A stretch of DNA of 64,000 bases from Ariolimax columbianus (lineage: Eukaryota; Mollusca; Gastropoda; Stylommatophora; Arionidae). The stretch lies in contig JAVGWX010000013.1 of NCBI GenBank assembly GCA_036924085.1, positions 56,585,152 through 56,649,151 of the forward strand. The letters are read 5' to 3'. A model generated the notes under the pieces. The model did no database searches. It was not told the DNA's origin and saw only the letters and a program-made list of their open reading frames with translations. A program made the position numbers and the translations under genes. Shown one piece after another: positions 21,301 to 32,084 of the stretch; positions within the stretch are counted from its first letter, which is position 1, and each line of letters begins with the position of its first letter.

Positions 21301-22479
21301 ACCAGCCCTCCTAATGAAACCAGTCTTTTGAAATGATTACCCCTTCACAACAGTGGGTATTTTTAAAAAATAATCTTTCCAGCTTCAACCTAAAGCGCAC
21401 TGCTTTTGAACAGTTCCAATGTGTTCAATTTGACGATACAAATTGTGTACGTTAGTACATAGGCGTAGTATAACTAAATGTTAACGTTTGCGATTACAAT
21501 GAGTCTGGAAAACAAGTTCCTTACACTCCAGACAATTGTATTGAAGATGTATCAAAATCTGTGTAGAGAAGCTAAGAGTTGTAAACTGTATCAGAGTATC
21601 TCAAATCCCGAAAAGAGAATTATTCATGATTTGGGTTTAAGTAAACGGTTAAGTTAAAGGACAAGTAGCACCTGAAAAAAATACTTTTCAAACTATGCTA
21701 TATAAAAGAACTAACATTTGCCGCCTTTCAAATATAGACAAAGATTATTGACTTAAATGTGAGGACTATGTCTTGAAAGAGAAAGATAGCTGTTGGAAAA
21801 AATATGGATTGTCGTTCGTTGAACCGAGAGCAGTCTTCAGTTTGTTGGAATCGCCCGACTCTGATTAAGTGAGAAATTAACTTGAACGTTTGTTTTAAGA
21901 GAAATAAAAGTTTCCATCACCTTGGCAAAACGGTCATTTTCAGGGACACTTCAAACAGTTAGACGATGGATCTTAGAACTGAATTAAAACCATTTATTGT
22001 TTGCTCCAGCATCCATTTAGAAACCCGGACCAATCCATCTTAAATATGTACTTCTATGTTCTATATGTGGTGTATATTTACATCTTCACACATTCTTTCT
22101 ATGAAATGTGCAGTTACTTCTTATAGTTCCTTAAACACATGACCTACATTAACAAGGACATCATGTGTTACCTATCGTAGAAAATCTGATTCGAATTGGA
22201 GAGACGCTTTTGCCTAAAGACAGACACTTGTTTAATTTACAGAAAATTATTTTCGCAGGAACAAAATAAATCCTTTGCTAACAAAGGTCAAAGAAGCTAG
22301 CCGCTTTAAGAAAATGGCACTACCTGACAAAATGTAAATGATAAAGTCATTAGGATATTTGAAAAAAAAGACATCGTGACAAAAATCACGTTTATCAGTG
22401 CAAGGGTTATTGAGATATAAGACGGCAATCATTGTGGAACGGACTACAGTAGTAGCTATCTGTGATGAGCTGAGTTTAC
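21301..22479. other. No recognised feature
   Basis: About 1.2 kb of AT-rich sequence with no tandem repeat and no LINE or SINE motif that I can identify. It may be unique sequence or very old repeats. Confidence 0.4.
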
Positions 22480-22710
22480 TTTTGGTGACGTTTCTCTGGT
22501 AATAGGTTCCATAGGCTCTTCTTACATCCCGGAGTTTACTTGAAAAGGTAGATCAGGGACCTCAATGCTGTAGTGCAATTCGAGGCTTCTCTGTAAAGTG
22601 TCGATCCCCGCATCGTTGACCAGACTGATGGGGTGCAGCCTGCTACCAGGAGTACGAACAGCAGTGTAAGATAGGGGTATTGATCAGTATGTTTGACCTG
22701 CCTATGACTA
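22480..22710 (-). mobile_element. Possible divergent SINE-C copy
   Basis: CTTACATCCCGGAG, GTCGATCCCCGCATCGTTGACCAG and TTGATCAGTATGTTTGACCTG occur in the same order and spacing as in SINE-C copy 1 (ACATCCCGAG, GTCGGTCCCC, GATCAGTATG). The tail is not seen. Confidence 0.45.
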
Positions 22711-22739
22711 TCCATCGTTCCCTTTATTGGCTTGGCTTG

Positions 22740-23094
22740 GCTTCGTTCGTTCTCAATCTCCCGCTACCAAAACCCTGAAAGGGCTTAAGTAGCAGAATGT
22801 AGTCCAGAGAACGAAATGCGTTGTGTCGTATTTTACAGCTTGACTGCGATATGTGCACCTTTCGGTCCAACTCATCCGACTTCAGCAAACATTTTTTTAG
22901 TACCGGGATAGCATTCCCTCTTCGATCCCTTCTCCTTAGCCAGTCTGCCCTGCTGCAGTCTGTTATCCAGGATAACCGCGTGAAGGTGTAGAAGGGTCTT
23001 GGCAGCTCTGGCTCGCTGGCCCTGATGCTAGCCGTCAGCTATGGGTCGCTGACCACTGCAGCTCATGCGCTGCTCAGCATCTTGATCTCTGTAT
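22740..23094 (-). mobile_element. SINE-B copy 5, full length with atypical tail
   Basis: The whole SINE-B body is present on the minus strand, from GATCAAGATGCTGAGCAGCG to the GAGAACGAACGAAG end. CTTTATTG at 22732-22739 and 23095-23102 is a plausible 8-bp target duplication. Instead of (GAA)n the tail reads GAAGCCAAGCCAAGCC, a different repeat unit from the other copies. Confidence 0.85.
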
Positions 23095-23095
23095 C

Positions 23096-23426
23096 TTTAT
23101 TGAAAGGACATATCTTCTTGCCCGTTAGTAAGCAACGAAATAACTATTCAGGCGCTTTTTAACACATTTCTTACGTTGTCATGCAGCTGTTTACCAATGG
23201 CAGGGAATCCGGTATGTCAGAAACTGTAGTCTGAGCATTGGTAGCGGCAGTACCCCAATTTTTCTGGCTCTCCTTTTTGATGTAGGCAGACGAGGGTAGC
23301 ATCTGCATCAGGGTAGACCACTCTTCGCACCGTTTAGCTGTGGAGCGTGCAAACATTACAGTTCAAGCGGTCAAATAAACATGTCTAAGGCTGTAAAGCA
23401 GTGCTCATTAACCTTTTGATACCTGG
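23096..23426. other. No recognised feature
   Basis: One 61-codon minus-strand frame (23171-23356) shows no domain I know. Confidence 0.4.
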
Positions 23427-24812
23427 CGACCACTTTTTATAACTTTTGTGAGGGTAAATCTTCCTTTCCGCCTACTTGTTATACCTTTCTTTGGTAAATT
23501 TTCCTTACTGACCCCTTTTTATAACTTTCGTGAGTGTAAATCTTCCTTACTGATTACTTTTTATAACTTTCGTGAATATAAATCTTCCTTACTGACCACT
23601 TTTTATAACTTTCGTGAGTGTAAATCTTCCTTACTGATTACTTTTTATAACTTTCGTGAGTATAAATCTTCCTTACTGACCACTTTTTATAACTTTTGTG
23701 AGTGTAAATCTTCCTTACTGACCACTTTTTATAACTTTCGTGAGTGTAAATCTTCCTTACTGACCACTTTTTATAACTTTCGTGAGTGTAAATCCTCCTT
23801 ACTGACCACTTTTTATAACTTTCGTGAGTGTAAATCTTCCTTACTGACCACTTTTTATAACTTTCGTGAGTGTAAATCTTCCTTACTGACCACTTCTTAT
23901 AACTTTCGTGAGTGTAAATCGTCCTTAATGACCACTTTTTATAACTTTCGTGAGTGTAAATCCTCCTTACTGACCACTTTTTATAACTTTCGTGAGTGTA
24001 AATCTTCCTTACTGACCACTTTTTATAACTTTCGTGAGTGTAAATCTTCCTTACTGACCACTTTTTATAACTTTCGTGAGTGTAAATCTTCCTTACTGAC
24101 CACTTTTTATAACTTTCGTGAGTGTAAATCTTCCTTACTGATTACTTTTTATAACTTTCGTGAGTGTAAATCCTCCTTACTGACCACTTTTTATAACTTT
24201 CGTGAGTGTAAATCTTCCTTACTGACCACTTTTTATAACTTTCGTGAGTGTAAATCTTCCTTACTGACCACTTTTTATAACTTTCGTGAGTGTAAATCCT
24301 CCTTACTGACCACTTTTTATAACTTTCGTGAGTGTAAATCTTCCTTACTGACCACTTTTTATAACTTTCGTGAGTGTAAATCTTCCTTACTGACCACTTC
24401 TTATAACTTTCGTGAGTGTAAATCGTCCTTAATGACCACTTTTTATAACTTTCGTGAGTGTAAATCCTCCTTACTGACCACTTTTTATAACTTTCGTGAG
24501 TGTAAATCTTCCTTACTGACCACTTTTTATAACTTTCGTGAGTGTAAATCTTCCTTACTGACCACTTTTTATAACTTTCGTGAGTGTAAATCTTCCTTAC
24601 TGACCACTTTTTATAACTTTCGTGAGTGTAAATCTTCCTTATTGACCACTTCTTATAACTTTCGTGAGTGTAAATCGTCCTTAATGACCACTTTTTATAA
24701 CTTTCGTGAGTGTAAATCCTCCTTACTGACCACTTTTTATAACTTTCGTGAGTGTAAATCCTCCTTACTGACCACTTTTTATAACTTTCGTGAGTGTAAA
24801 TCTTCCTTAACT
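23427..24812. repeat. 42-bp satellite, about 33 copies, open in one frame
   Basis: Units of CCACTTTTTATAACTTTCGT and onward repeat every 42 bp. A variant unit (CACTTCTTAT followed by CGTCCTTAATG) sits at 23891, 24395 and 24647. The spacings are 504 bp (12 units) and 252 bp (6 units), so blocks were copied as higher-order units. The left edge (23427-23580) is the most divergent. Confidence 0.97.
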
Positions 24813-24875
24813 GGACTAAAATCTAAATTGAAGAAAACTCCGCGATCGTCCACTGTGTATTTTGGATGTTTTTAA
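23448..24875 (+). other. 475-codon reading frame across the satellite, probably not a gene
   Basis: The unit is 14 codons, so a frame stays open through the array as tandem TTFYNFRECKSSLL peptides. Codon differences between units are few, and include both silent and amino-acid-changing ones (for example TSYNF and SLM variants). There is no promoter, intron or signal peptide that I can see. The simplest reading is that no stop occurs in the consensus unit. A repetitive protein cannot be excluded from sequence alone. Confidence 0.4.
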
Positions 24876-25280
24876 TAATCATGTAACATGTCCTTTGCAA
24901 AGCGTCGCTTCCATCACAAAGAACCCCCATCTCTTGCCGAATCTCCAGTCTGCTCCAAAGTCATGCCCCAGCATTCCTGAACATCTTGGTACCACGCCTT
25001 CTTGGTCTGTCTTGTCCGGCACCACACCTTGTATTACCGTTCTCTCAATACTGTTGTGTCTTGATGTGGCAGAAGTATTTCAATGTTCTGTTCATTATTA
25101 AATCTATGGATCAGTTCTCCTCTACGTCCAACTCGTATCGAATGTCTGTTTTCATCTGGTTTTCGGTCCACTGTATTCTGAAGACCTTTCAATAATATTC
25201 CGACTCGAAGGACTCAAGGTTTGGGTAACTGTCCATGTTTAACAGCCTTATGCTGCCACGGACAAAAAAACACCGGTTCT
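24870..25280 (-). mobile_element. LINE-G copy 2, 3' end
   Basis: Read on the minus strand in shifting frames the order is SFESEYY-KVFRIQWTENQMK, DIRYELDVEENWSI, KYFCHIKTQQY and RRRGTKMFRNAGA. The end is CKGHV-type ACATGTTACATGATTATT near 24873. This parallels ILRIPWTEKKTNADIRQELSIEENW in LINE-G copy 1. It abuts the 42-bp satellite. Confidence 0.65.
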
Positions 25281-25669
25281 CTAAATATTCTCTTTATTTG
25301 ATTTGCTGATATTCTGTCATAGTTTCCTCAAGTTCTGTTTAAAACAGCATGTCATTATTGTGTTACCGCCCACCTCAAAGTTAATATGGTTCACTAGTGC
25401 GCCGTAGCGCCAGGCTGAAGGTTACTGCTGTAAAATATCAAGGGGTTAAATATAAATTGAATAACTCAGTGGACAAAACTAAACAATCTTTAATAATAGA
25501 AGTTCCAAACCTATATACGAGTAACACCAGGGGGAACGACGATTGACAAGCTTGTAAGGTAAGTATGTAAGTAAGTAGCCTCTGTTCAGTCATGACTGAC
25601 TATAGTAGCCCCCTTTGTCAGTCATGACTGACTATTGGATGATGCGACCTTGGAGTAGCAACTCTATAC
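25281..25669. other. No recognised element; short direct repeat at 25580-25640
   Basis: TCAGTCATGACTGACTAT occurs twice about 40 bp apart (about 25588 and 25617). The repeat is itself an imperfect palindrome (AGTCATGACT). Nothing else is recognised. Confidence 0.5.
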
Positions 25670-26135
25670 TAAGTTTTTTTTTAGTTTTTTTTTACATGCG
25701 GCGGTTGTTGTTTTTTTTCTGCCATCTTTTGCCAGAGCGTCAGCTCTCTTGGTTACGTGATTCTGCAATGGAAGGGTAGCCATTGAAGCACTATTGTTGA
25801 GGATCTCTGGAGTTTTCCTAGTTCTGCTCTGATCTCTGATAACAATGGTTCGTTGTTTGTTCTTTGTATTGTCTCTAATAGTACTCTGCAGTCCGTGAAT
25901 ACAGCTATTTTTGTTGGAGGTTGCCTTTCTGTTTGAAGCATATTTAGTGCTCGCAGGAGGGCCATCGATTATGCTCTGAGGTTTGTGGACAACTTTCCTG
26001 TTGGGAGGGCCTCTTCTGTTATATTTCCTCTTTTGTGTCTTATGAATATGCCTCCTCCCCCGTTTCAGCCTACCCCTTCTGCTGAACCATCTGTGTACAC
26101 CTTGTCCATTCCTTGGTATTATATTTCTCCTCAAT
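25670..26135 (-). mobile_element. LINE-N2 RNase H fragment
   Basis: Minus-strand frames show YTDGSAEG, NGGGGIFIRHKRGN, LPTGKLSTNLRA, KIAVFTDCRVLLETI and IVLQWLPFHCRIT. These are the RNase H blocks with the first and third catalytic Asp; the Glu block is interrupted by a stop. The low end is poly(T)-rich. The fragment points away from the LINE-N2 3' end that starts at 26140 on the other strand. Confidence 0.75.
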
Positions 26136-26139
26136 CATT

Positions 26140-26545
26140 GTTTGTGCTAGAATTTTCAGCTCAGAAATCAGTATATACAGCAATGGAGAGACGACAGAAA
26201 CAAAAGCAGTACGCCAGCCCCAATTCACCAACTCAAAAGAAATCAACAAACTACCTTATTTCGTCTGAGAACTGGACACTGCAGACTACTAGAATATCTA
26301 TACCCGCTGAAGATCTCACCCACCGATGAGTGCCTATGTGGAACAGGATGCCAGAACCCTGGGCATATTCTACAGAAATGCCCAATCTATAGGGAAATGA
26401 GATGCCAAACCTGGCCAGAGAGTGCGCAGCTGAGACAAAAGCTGTGGGGCAGCCGCTCCAACCTGGTGAAGACTTCAGACTTCATCATGGCGACTGGCCT
26501 GCAGATATAACATGACCAAAAGATCCTGAACGCAAAGAAGAAGAA
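26140..26545 (+). mobile_element. LINE-N2 3' end
   Basis: The plus strand encodes KISPTDECLCGTGCQNPGHI, ILQKCPIYREMR, LRQKLWGSRSNLVKTSDFI and a stop, then AACGCAAAGAAGAAGAAC. This is the Cys/His region and end of an RNase H LINE, matching the 126-bp insertion at 46691-46816. The GAAGAAG tail is like that of LINE-N. Confidence 0.8.
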
Positions 26546-26579
26546 CATGCGGCGTTGACTTTTCACATCGTTAGGTTGC

Positions 26580-27760
26580 ATGAGTTCATTTTCGTCCAGT
26601 CTGAGATGTTTCTTCAGATTTCATCTCCATAAGGGTCGGTTTGCAGCTATGTCTTCCCAAGATGTCAGATCCATATCCAGCGCCTCATGTCCCGATTAGA
26701 TGAGTCTTTGAACTTCAGCTGTGGTCGGCCAACTGTTCTTTTACCACACGCCATCTGCCCATAGAGAATATCTTTGGGGACGCGACAGTCTTCCATGTGA
26801 CGAACATGACCCAGCCATCGCAGTCTTCGTTGGCGAAAGGGGTGTACATACTTGGAAGACCGGTACGAAAATGCATCTCTGCGCTTGTCACCGTGCCTCT
26901 CCATCAGATACCAAGGGTAGATCTCAAGCGCGGTAACTGGGGGATGTTGAGCCTTTGCTGTTGTTTGACATAGGTTGTCCATGTTTTGCTGCCAAATAGA
27001 CGCGTTCTGTGGCAGCATTATAGACCATGACCTTGGTTGTTGTGGTAAGGTTGATGCTTTCCAGACACGTGATGTGAGACGGAACAATATGAAAGCACAT
27101 TTGACAACATGATCATCTATTTCGGGGTCTATGGAGAGCTAATCATTGAAGAGGATCCCAAGAAAGTGAACTGGTCCACAGTTGCCAATTCGTAGTTATC
27201 GATATTGAGGGTTGGAGTGGTACCTACGTCTTGTCAGATCACATTTATTGTTTTTTTTCTCAGGCTTATTGTGAGGTCAAAATCGTTGCACGCCTGGGAG
27301 ATGCGATGTATCAAGCTCTAGAGTTCATGGACGCCTGGGAGATGCGATCTATCAAGCTCTGGAGTTCATGCACGCCTGGAAGATGCAATCTATCAAGCTA
27401 TAGAGTGCATGCACGCCTGGGAGATGCAATCTATCAAGCTCTAGAGTTTATGCACGCCTGGGAGATGCAATCTATCAAGCTATAGAGTGCATGCACGCCT
27501 GGGAGATGCAATCTATCAAGCTCTAGAGTTCATGCACGCCTGGGAGATGCAATCTATCAAGCTATAGAGTTCATGCTGAGAGCGACAATTGCAGGATCAT
27601 CAGCAAATAACAAGTCCTTGACAATAACTTTCCTGATTTTATTTTTTGCCTCGAGTCTCGCAAGATTAAACAGATGGCCATCCGACCTAGTGTGAAGGCA
27701 AAACTCATCTATTACATCACCAAATGTGTGCTTCCGTAGCAGCGCAAAGGAGATTCTGAC
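26580..27760 (-). mobile_element. LINE-H copy 2, RT active site to 3' end
   Basis: From the 5' side on the minus strand are FCLHTRSDGHLFNLARLEAK, VKDLLFADDPAIVAL (about 27590), ISQACNDFDLTISL, LFRLTSRVWKASTL, RQRRLRWLGHVRHMEDCRV, TVGRPQLKFKDSSNRDM and WEDIAANRPLWR. The active-site FADD is intact. A 41-bp tandem array (27290-27576) interrupts the coding region just after it. The C-terminal zinc finger was not seen. The longest open piece is 26665-27087. Confidence 0.85.
27290..27576. repeat. 41-bp tandem repeat, seven copies, inside LINE-H
   Basis: ACGCCTGGGAGATGC starts units at 27290, 27331, 27372, 27413, 27454, 27495 and 27536. On the minus strand one unit carries the coding block LIDRISQAC that leads into NDFDLTI of LINE-H, so the unit is LINE sequence. 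As 41 is not a multiple of three, the expansion destroyed the frame. Confidence 0.95.
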
Positions 27761-28029
27761 AAGCTTGTAGGGTGGATAATGTGGATGAAATGGATACGGT
27801 GGATGCAGAAAACGTTTTGTAGATTACATTAGCCAATTGAATGTGTTCAATAGCAGTAGCGCTAATGTAGTTAGGTACATACTTTTAGACTGGATCCACA
27901 AGGGCGATGAGGGTTGTTGAAAAGGGAGCGTCGACAGTGATCCTTACATTGAGACATTTAAACATGACATCACATTAGGTTTCAATTAAACCGTGTTAAA
28001 TATCCTCATATACAGCTTAGCAAAATCCT
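27761..28029. other. No recognised feature
   Basis: Spacer between the LINE-H copy on the minus strand and the LINE-H copy on the plus strand. No motif is visible. Confidence 0.4.
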
Positions 28030-29120
28030 GAGATCTGTTTGGACCCTCAGTTTTACACAAGACGAAAGTGATCGCTCAGGGTGCAGATCCTTCGGGCATT
28101 GTCTTAAGCGATAGAAATATGGAGGTAGTAAATAATTGTCTCCAACTCGGTTCTTTCATCACCAACAATTTTTCACTTAACGCAGAGCTGCAAAAGCGAT
28201 TAGGAATGGCCACCTGCCATGCTCTCATAGAGAGTGTAGTGTATCAACATGCTGACCATATCCACAAAGATTGCTGTGTACATTTCATATATGCTTAGTA
28301 CTCTGCGCTATGCCAGCGGAACGTGGACCCTGTATGCTTAGTACCCTGCGCTATGCCAGCGGAACGTGGACCCTGTATGCTTAGTACCCTGCGCTATGCC
28401 AGCGGAACGTGGACCCTGTATGCTTAGTACCCTGCGCTATGAAAGCGGAACGTGGACCCTGTATGCTTAGTACCCTGCGCTATGCCAGCGGAACGTGGAC
28501 CCTGTATGCTTAGTACCCTGCGCTATGCCAGCAGAACGTGGACCCTGTATGCTTAGTACGCTGCGCTATGCCAGCGGAACGTGGACCCTGTATGCTTAGT
28601 ACCCTGCGTTATGCCAGCGGAACGTGGACCCTGTATGTTTCACAGGAAAAAAAGACTATATGCTTTTTTATAAGCGCTGCTTGAGATACATACTTGGAAT
28701 TTCACGTAGAGACAGAATAACAAACAACGACGTGGGACCATGCAAAGATTGCCCGCTTAGTTACGATCCACCGCCATAGGTACCTGCCGTGGCCTAGTCA
28801 CGTTTGCAGAATGGAGGACAGACGGATTTCAAAATATATTCAATACGGCGAGTTGACCACGCGCTGTGACAAAAGTAGACATTTCTTCCTCTACACAGAC
28901 GTTCGCAAGCGTGACCTGAAAGCGTTGAATACCAGCACCTGCAACTGGGAGGAACATGCCAAAGACAGACCTGGCTGGAGGCAAGCTTTGTGTGCTGGCC
29001 TGCAGGCAGTGGAAACAAAGATGCAGACTCCAAACGTGTGAAGCGAAAGCAAGAGCACCAACTGACTAAGTCCCCTCTATAGCGTGAAGTTCATTGTCTC
29101 TCGAGACCGACAGGATGTCA
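28030..29120 (+). mobile_element. LINE-H copy 3, RT thumb to 3' end
   Basis: The plus strand reads KTKVIAQGADPSGIVLSD, EVVNNCLQLGSFITNNFSLN, then STLRYASGTWTLY expanded into a tandem array. After it come KRCLRYILGISRRDRITNND, RYLPWPSHVCRMEDRRISK, FLYTDVRKRDLKALN, WEEHAKDRPGWRQAL and a stop at 29039. This is the same order as in LINE-H copies 1 and 2. Open pieces are 28068-28298 and 28811-29041. Confidence 0.85.
28290..28633. repeat. 43-bp tandem repeat, exactly eight copies, inside LINE-H
   Basis: TATGCTTAGTACCCTGCGCT starts units every 43 bp from 28290 to 28591. The unit corresponds to the LINE-H codons for LSTLRYASGTWTLYA, a conserved block (usually LSTLLYGSETWTLYA), so it grew from coding DNA. 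Its length is not a multiple of three, so the frame is broken. Confidence 0.97.
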
Positions 29121-29276
29121 ATCAGCATTGGTTACATTTGTCATCTTCATTCCACGTACCATAATCCAAATGCCCAGTTGTTTTCTTAAGCTGAAATCCA
29201 TGACTTTATCTCTTTTCATAACGAAAATATAAGATTTTGTTTGTAAAACTAGCTTACGAAATGCAACGGTCAGAGA

Positions 29277-29602
29277 ATGTTGACTAAACTCCAAAGAGGT
29301 AAATGAGTGTTAACTAAAATATGAAGAGGTAAAGGAATGTTGACTAAACTCTAAAGAGGTAAATGAGTGTTAACTAAAATATGAAGAGGTAAAGGATTGT
29401 TGACTAAACTCTAAAGAGGTCAATGAGTGTTAACTAAAATATGAAGAGGTAAAGGAATGTTGACTAAACTCTAAAAAGGTAAAAGAAAGTTGACTAAACT
29501 CTAAAGAGATAAGAGAATGTTGATTAAACTCTAAAGAGGTAAGAGAATGTTGACTAAACTCCAAGGAGGTAAGAGAATTATTGACCAAAATATAAGTAAA
29601 GG
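29277..29602. repeat. 30-bp minisatellite, left block
   Basis: Units of TGACTAAACTCTAAAGAGGT and onward are 30 bp. In the left part two alternating types (TGACTAAACTC and TAACTAAAATATGAAG) form a 60-bp double unit. It is the left half of the array that resumes at 29887. Confidence 0.92.
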
Positions 29603-29604
29603 CA

Positions 29605-29886
29605 AAGTTCAGTCCCATGGCAACAATTGCCGTCAGGGATGAGGATAACTCGTCATGTATTAAGTCGCAGTCGATGTGAAGTGGGGTGGCCAGCAGTTCC
29701 CTCCATGCTGTTTATGCCTTCTACAACTTATACGCCAGGTACAGCTGAGTCGACTGGAAGAGCGGCCGTACTAGGATCGAACCACCACCGGATTGATTTT
29801 TTGTCCGTCTGTGATTTCGAGCCCTGGAGCACTGTAACCGCAGTCTTAGCAATCCGGCTCACTGTCGACTAAGCTACACACTTCAC
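29605..29886 (-). mobile_element. SINE-E, tRNA-like SINE inserted in the minisatellite
   Basis: On the minus strand from 29880 the head reads GTAGCTTAGTCGACAGTGAG (box A-like) and GGGCTCGAAATCAC (box B-like), with spacing as in a tRNA gene. The body runs to about 29605. The flanks CAAAGTTCA (29604 region) and CAAAGTCCA (29886 region) are both repeat-unit sequence and may be the target duplication. Only one copy is in the window. Confidence 0.6.
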
Positions 29887-31060
29887 AAAGTCCAAGGAGG
29901 TAGGGAATGTTGACTAAAGTTCAAGGAGGTAGGGAATGGTGACTAAAGTCCAAGGAGGTAGGGAATGGTGACTAAAGTTCAAGGAGGTAGGGAATGTTGA
30001 CTAAAGTTAAAGGAGGTAGGAAATGGTGACTAAAGTTCAAGGAGGTAAGGAATGTTGACTAAAGTTTAAGGAGGTAGGGAATGTTGACTAAAGTTCAAGG
30101 AGGTAGGGAATGTTGACTAAATTTCAAGGAGGTAGGGAATGTTGACTAAAGTTCAAGGAGGTAGGGAATGTTGACTAAAGTCCAAGGAGGTAGGAAATGT
30201 TGACTAAAGTTCAAGGAGGTAGGGAATGTTGACTAAAGTTCAAGGAGGTAGGGAATGTTGACTAAAGTTCAAGGAGGTAGTTAATGGTGACTAAAGTTCA
30301 AGGAGGTAGGGAATGGTGACTAAAGTCCAAGGAGGTAGGGAATTTTGACTAAAGTTCAAAGAGGTAGGGAATGTTGACTAAAGTTCAAGGAGGTAGTGAA
30401 TGGTGACTAAAGTTCAAGGAGGTAGGGAATGTTGACTAAAGTTCAAGGAGGTAAGAGAGAGGTCTCTAGTCCAAGGAGGTAAGAGAGAGGTATCTAGTCC
30501 AAGGAGGTAAGAGAGAGGTGTCTAGTCCAAGGAGGTAAGAGAATAGTGTCTAGTCCAACGGGGTAAGAGAATAGTGTCTAGTCCAAGGGGGTAAGAGAAT
30601 AGTGTCTAGTCCAAGGAGGTAAGAGAATAGTGTCTAGTCCAAGGAGGTAAGAGAATAGTGTCTAGTCCAAGGGGATAAGAGAATAGTGTCCAGTCCAAGG
30701 AGGTAAGAGAATAGTGTCTAGTCCAAGGAGGTAAGAGAATAGTGTCTAGTCCAAGGAGGTAAGAGAATAGTGTCTAGTCCAACGGGGTAAGAGAATAGTG
30801 TCTAGTCCAAGGGGGTAAGAGAATAGTGTCTAGTCCAAGGAGGTAAGAGAATAGTGTCTAGTCCAAGGGGATAAGAGAATAGTGTCTAGTCCAAGGAGGT
30901 AAGAGAATAGTGTCTAGTCCAAGGAGGTAAGAGAATAGTGTCTAGTCCAAGGAGGTAAGAGAATAGTGTCTAGTCCAAGGGGATAAGAGAATAGTGTCCA
31001 GTCCAAGGAGGTAAGAGAATAGTGTCTAGTCCAAGGAGGTAAGGAAATATTGACTAAAAA
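29887..31060. repeat. 29-bp then 28-bp minisatellite, right block
   Basis: From 29887 to about 30450 the unit is 29 bp (TGACTAAAGTTCAAGGAGGT and onward). From about 30460 to 31050 it is 28 bp (AGTCCAAGGAGGTAAGAGAA and onward). AAGGAGGTA is common to both and to the 30-bp block on the left. Variant units (CAACGGGGTAAG, GGGGATAAG) recur at long spacing, so blocks were duplicated. Confidence 0.95.
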
Positions 31061-31134
31061 TCGAAATAAAAAATTAAATTTTTACTTACATTCAAGACGA
31101 TAAAAGAATGTTTACTAAAATCATTTTCCTTTCT

Positions 31135-31400
31135 TCTTTGTCAATCGTTCTCAAACCCCCAAGTATGTGCCGAGACGTGAAAAGGGCTTTTCAAATAGCA
31201 CAAAACATTTGCACCTTTCGGTCCAACACATCCAACACCAGTATGACATTTTTGGTTACCGTATTAGCATTCTTTCTTTGATCTTTTCTAATTAGCCAGT
31301 CTGCCCTGTTGCAGCCAATATCATCATGTGGAGGTGTAGAGGAGTGTTAGTAGCTCTGGGTCGTTTACCGCTACAGCTCATGCACTGCCGTTCCAGCATC
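31135..31400 (-). mobile_element. SINE-B copy 6, divergent
   Basis: GTCAATCGTTCTCAAACCC, TTTGCACCTTTCGGTCCAACACATCC, TTAGCCAGTCTGCCCTG, AGGTGTAGAGGAGTG and CAGCATCTTGAT are SINE-B blocks in order. The CGGAATGCGTTGTG block is missing (a deletion of about 45 bp) and no GAA tail is left. Confidence 0.8.
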
Positions 31401-31779
31401 TTGATACCGGCCAAAATCCAAGAATGGCAAGAGAATGGCAAGCAAAGTTGTACTGGGACAAAACACAATATGAATTCTTTCTATTCAACTTAATCAACGA
31501 GCTGTGTATGTGCTCGACATAATGCAGCAACATACACATCAAGCAAGCAGTACCAAGCTTTACGTGAAATATTGACATAAATATAGTGTGTCTTATGGGG
31601 TATTTGCTTTTTACTTCTTTTGTTCTGCTTCTCTTTCCTTGCGGCGTTGTAGAGAGGAGACGTGTGCTGTCGAAATGAACTTTTGGAGTGGTTCTTCGAT
31701 CCCTCTATCTGTCGTCGTCCGGCGAACCTCTTGCTCGTGGCCCTGAAACCTCCATGTAGTATGACCTAGGTGCAGATTG
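31401..31779. other. No recognised feature
   Basis: A 66-codon minus-strand frame (31378-31578) and a basic frame near 31620-31760 have no motif I can name. Confidence 0.35.
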
Positions 31780-32050
31780 ATCATACTGTATCATTTTATA
31801 TTCATATTCTCACTTACTATTTTTCCTGTGCTATCTTTGAGAAGGTCTACTTCGTGTTTCGTCTTCTGTTTATCTCTAACATAAGAAAAGAAGCTTTTGC
31901 TATCAGTCTTGATCTTCAAAGCAGTTTTTTTTTCAAAGACGTTTTCTGGAGCTTTATTTAAATTATGAGCTATAATTCTGCTTGTCAAAATATGTGTTAA
32001 ATGTTTCTTTCGATTTTCATGCCAATACTTTTGTCAGTCTTTATTGCCTA
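31780..32050 (-). mobile_element. CR1-type LINE fragment (pre-RT segment)
   Basis: The minus-strand frame 31791-31988 reads FEKKTALKIKTDSKSFFSYV, then VRDKQKTKHEVDLLKDSTGK. This block lies between endonuclease and RT in CR1-like LINEs (usual form IKTDSKSFYAYVR). It is a short internal piece. Its relation to LINE-C is unclear. Confidence 0.65.
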
Positions 32051-32084
32051 TGGGGTAAACGTGTTTTCAAACTTCAAAGCAAAG

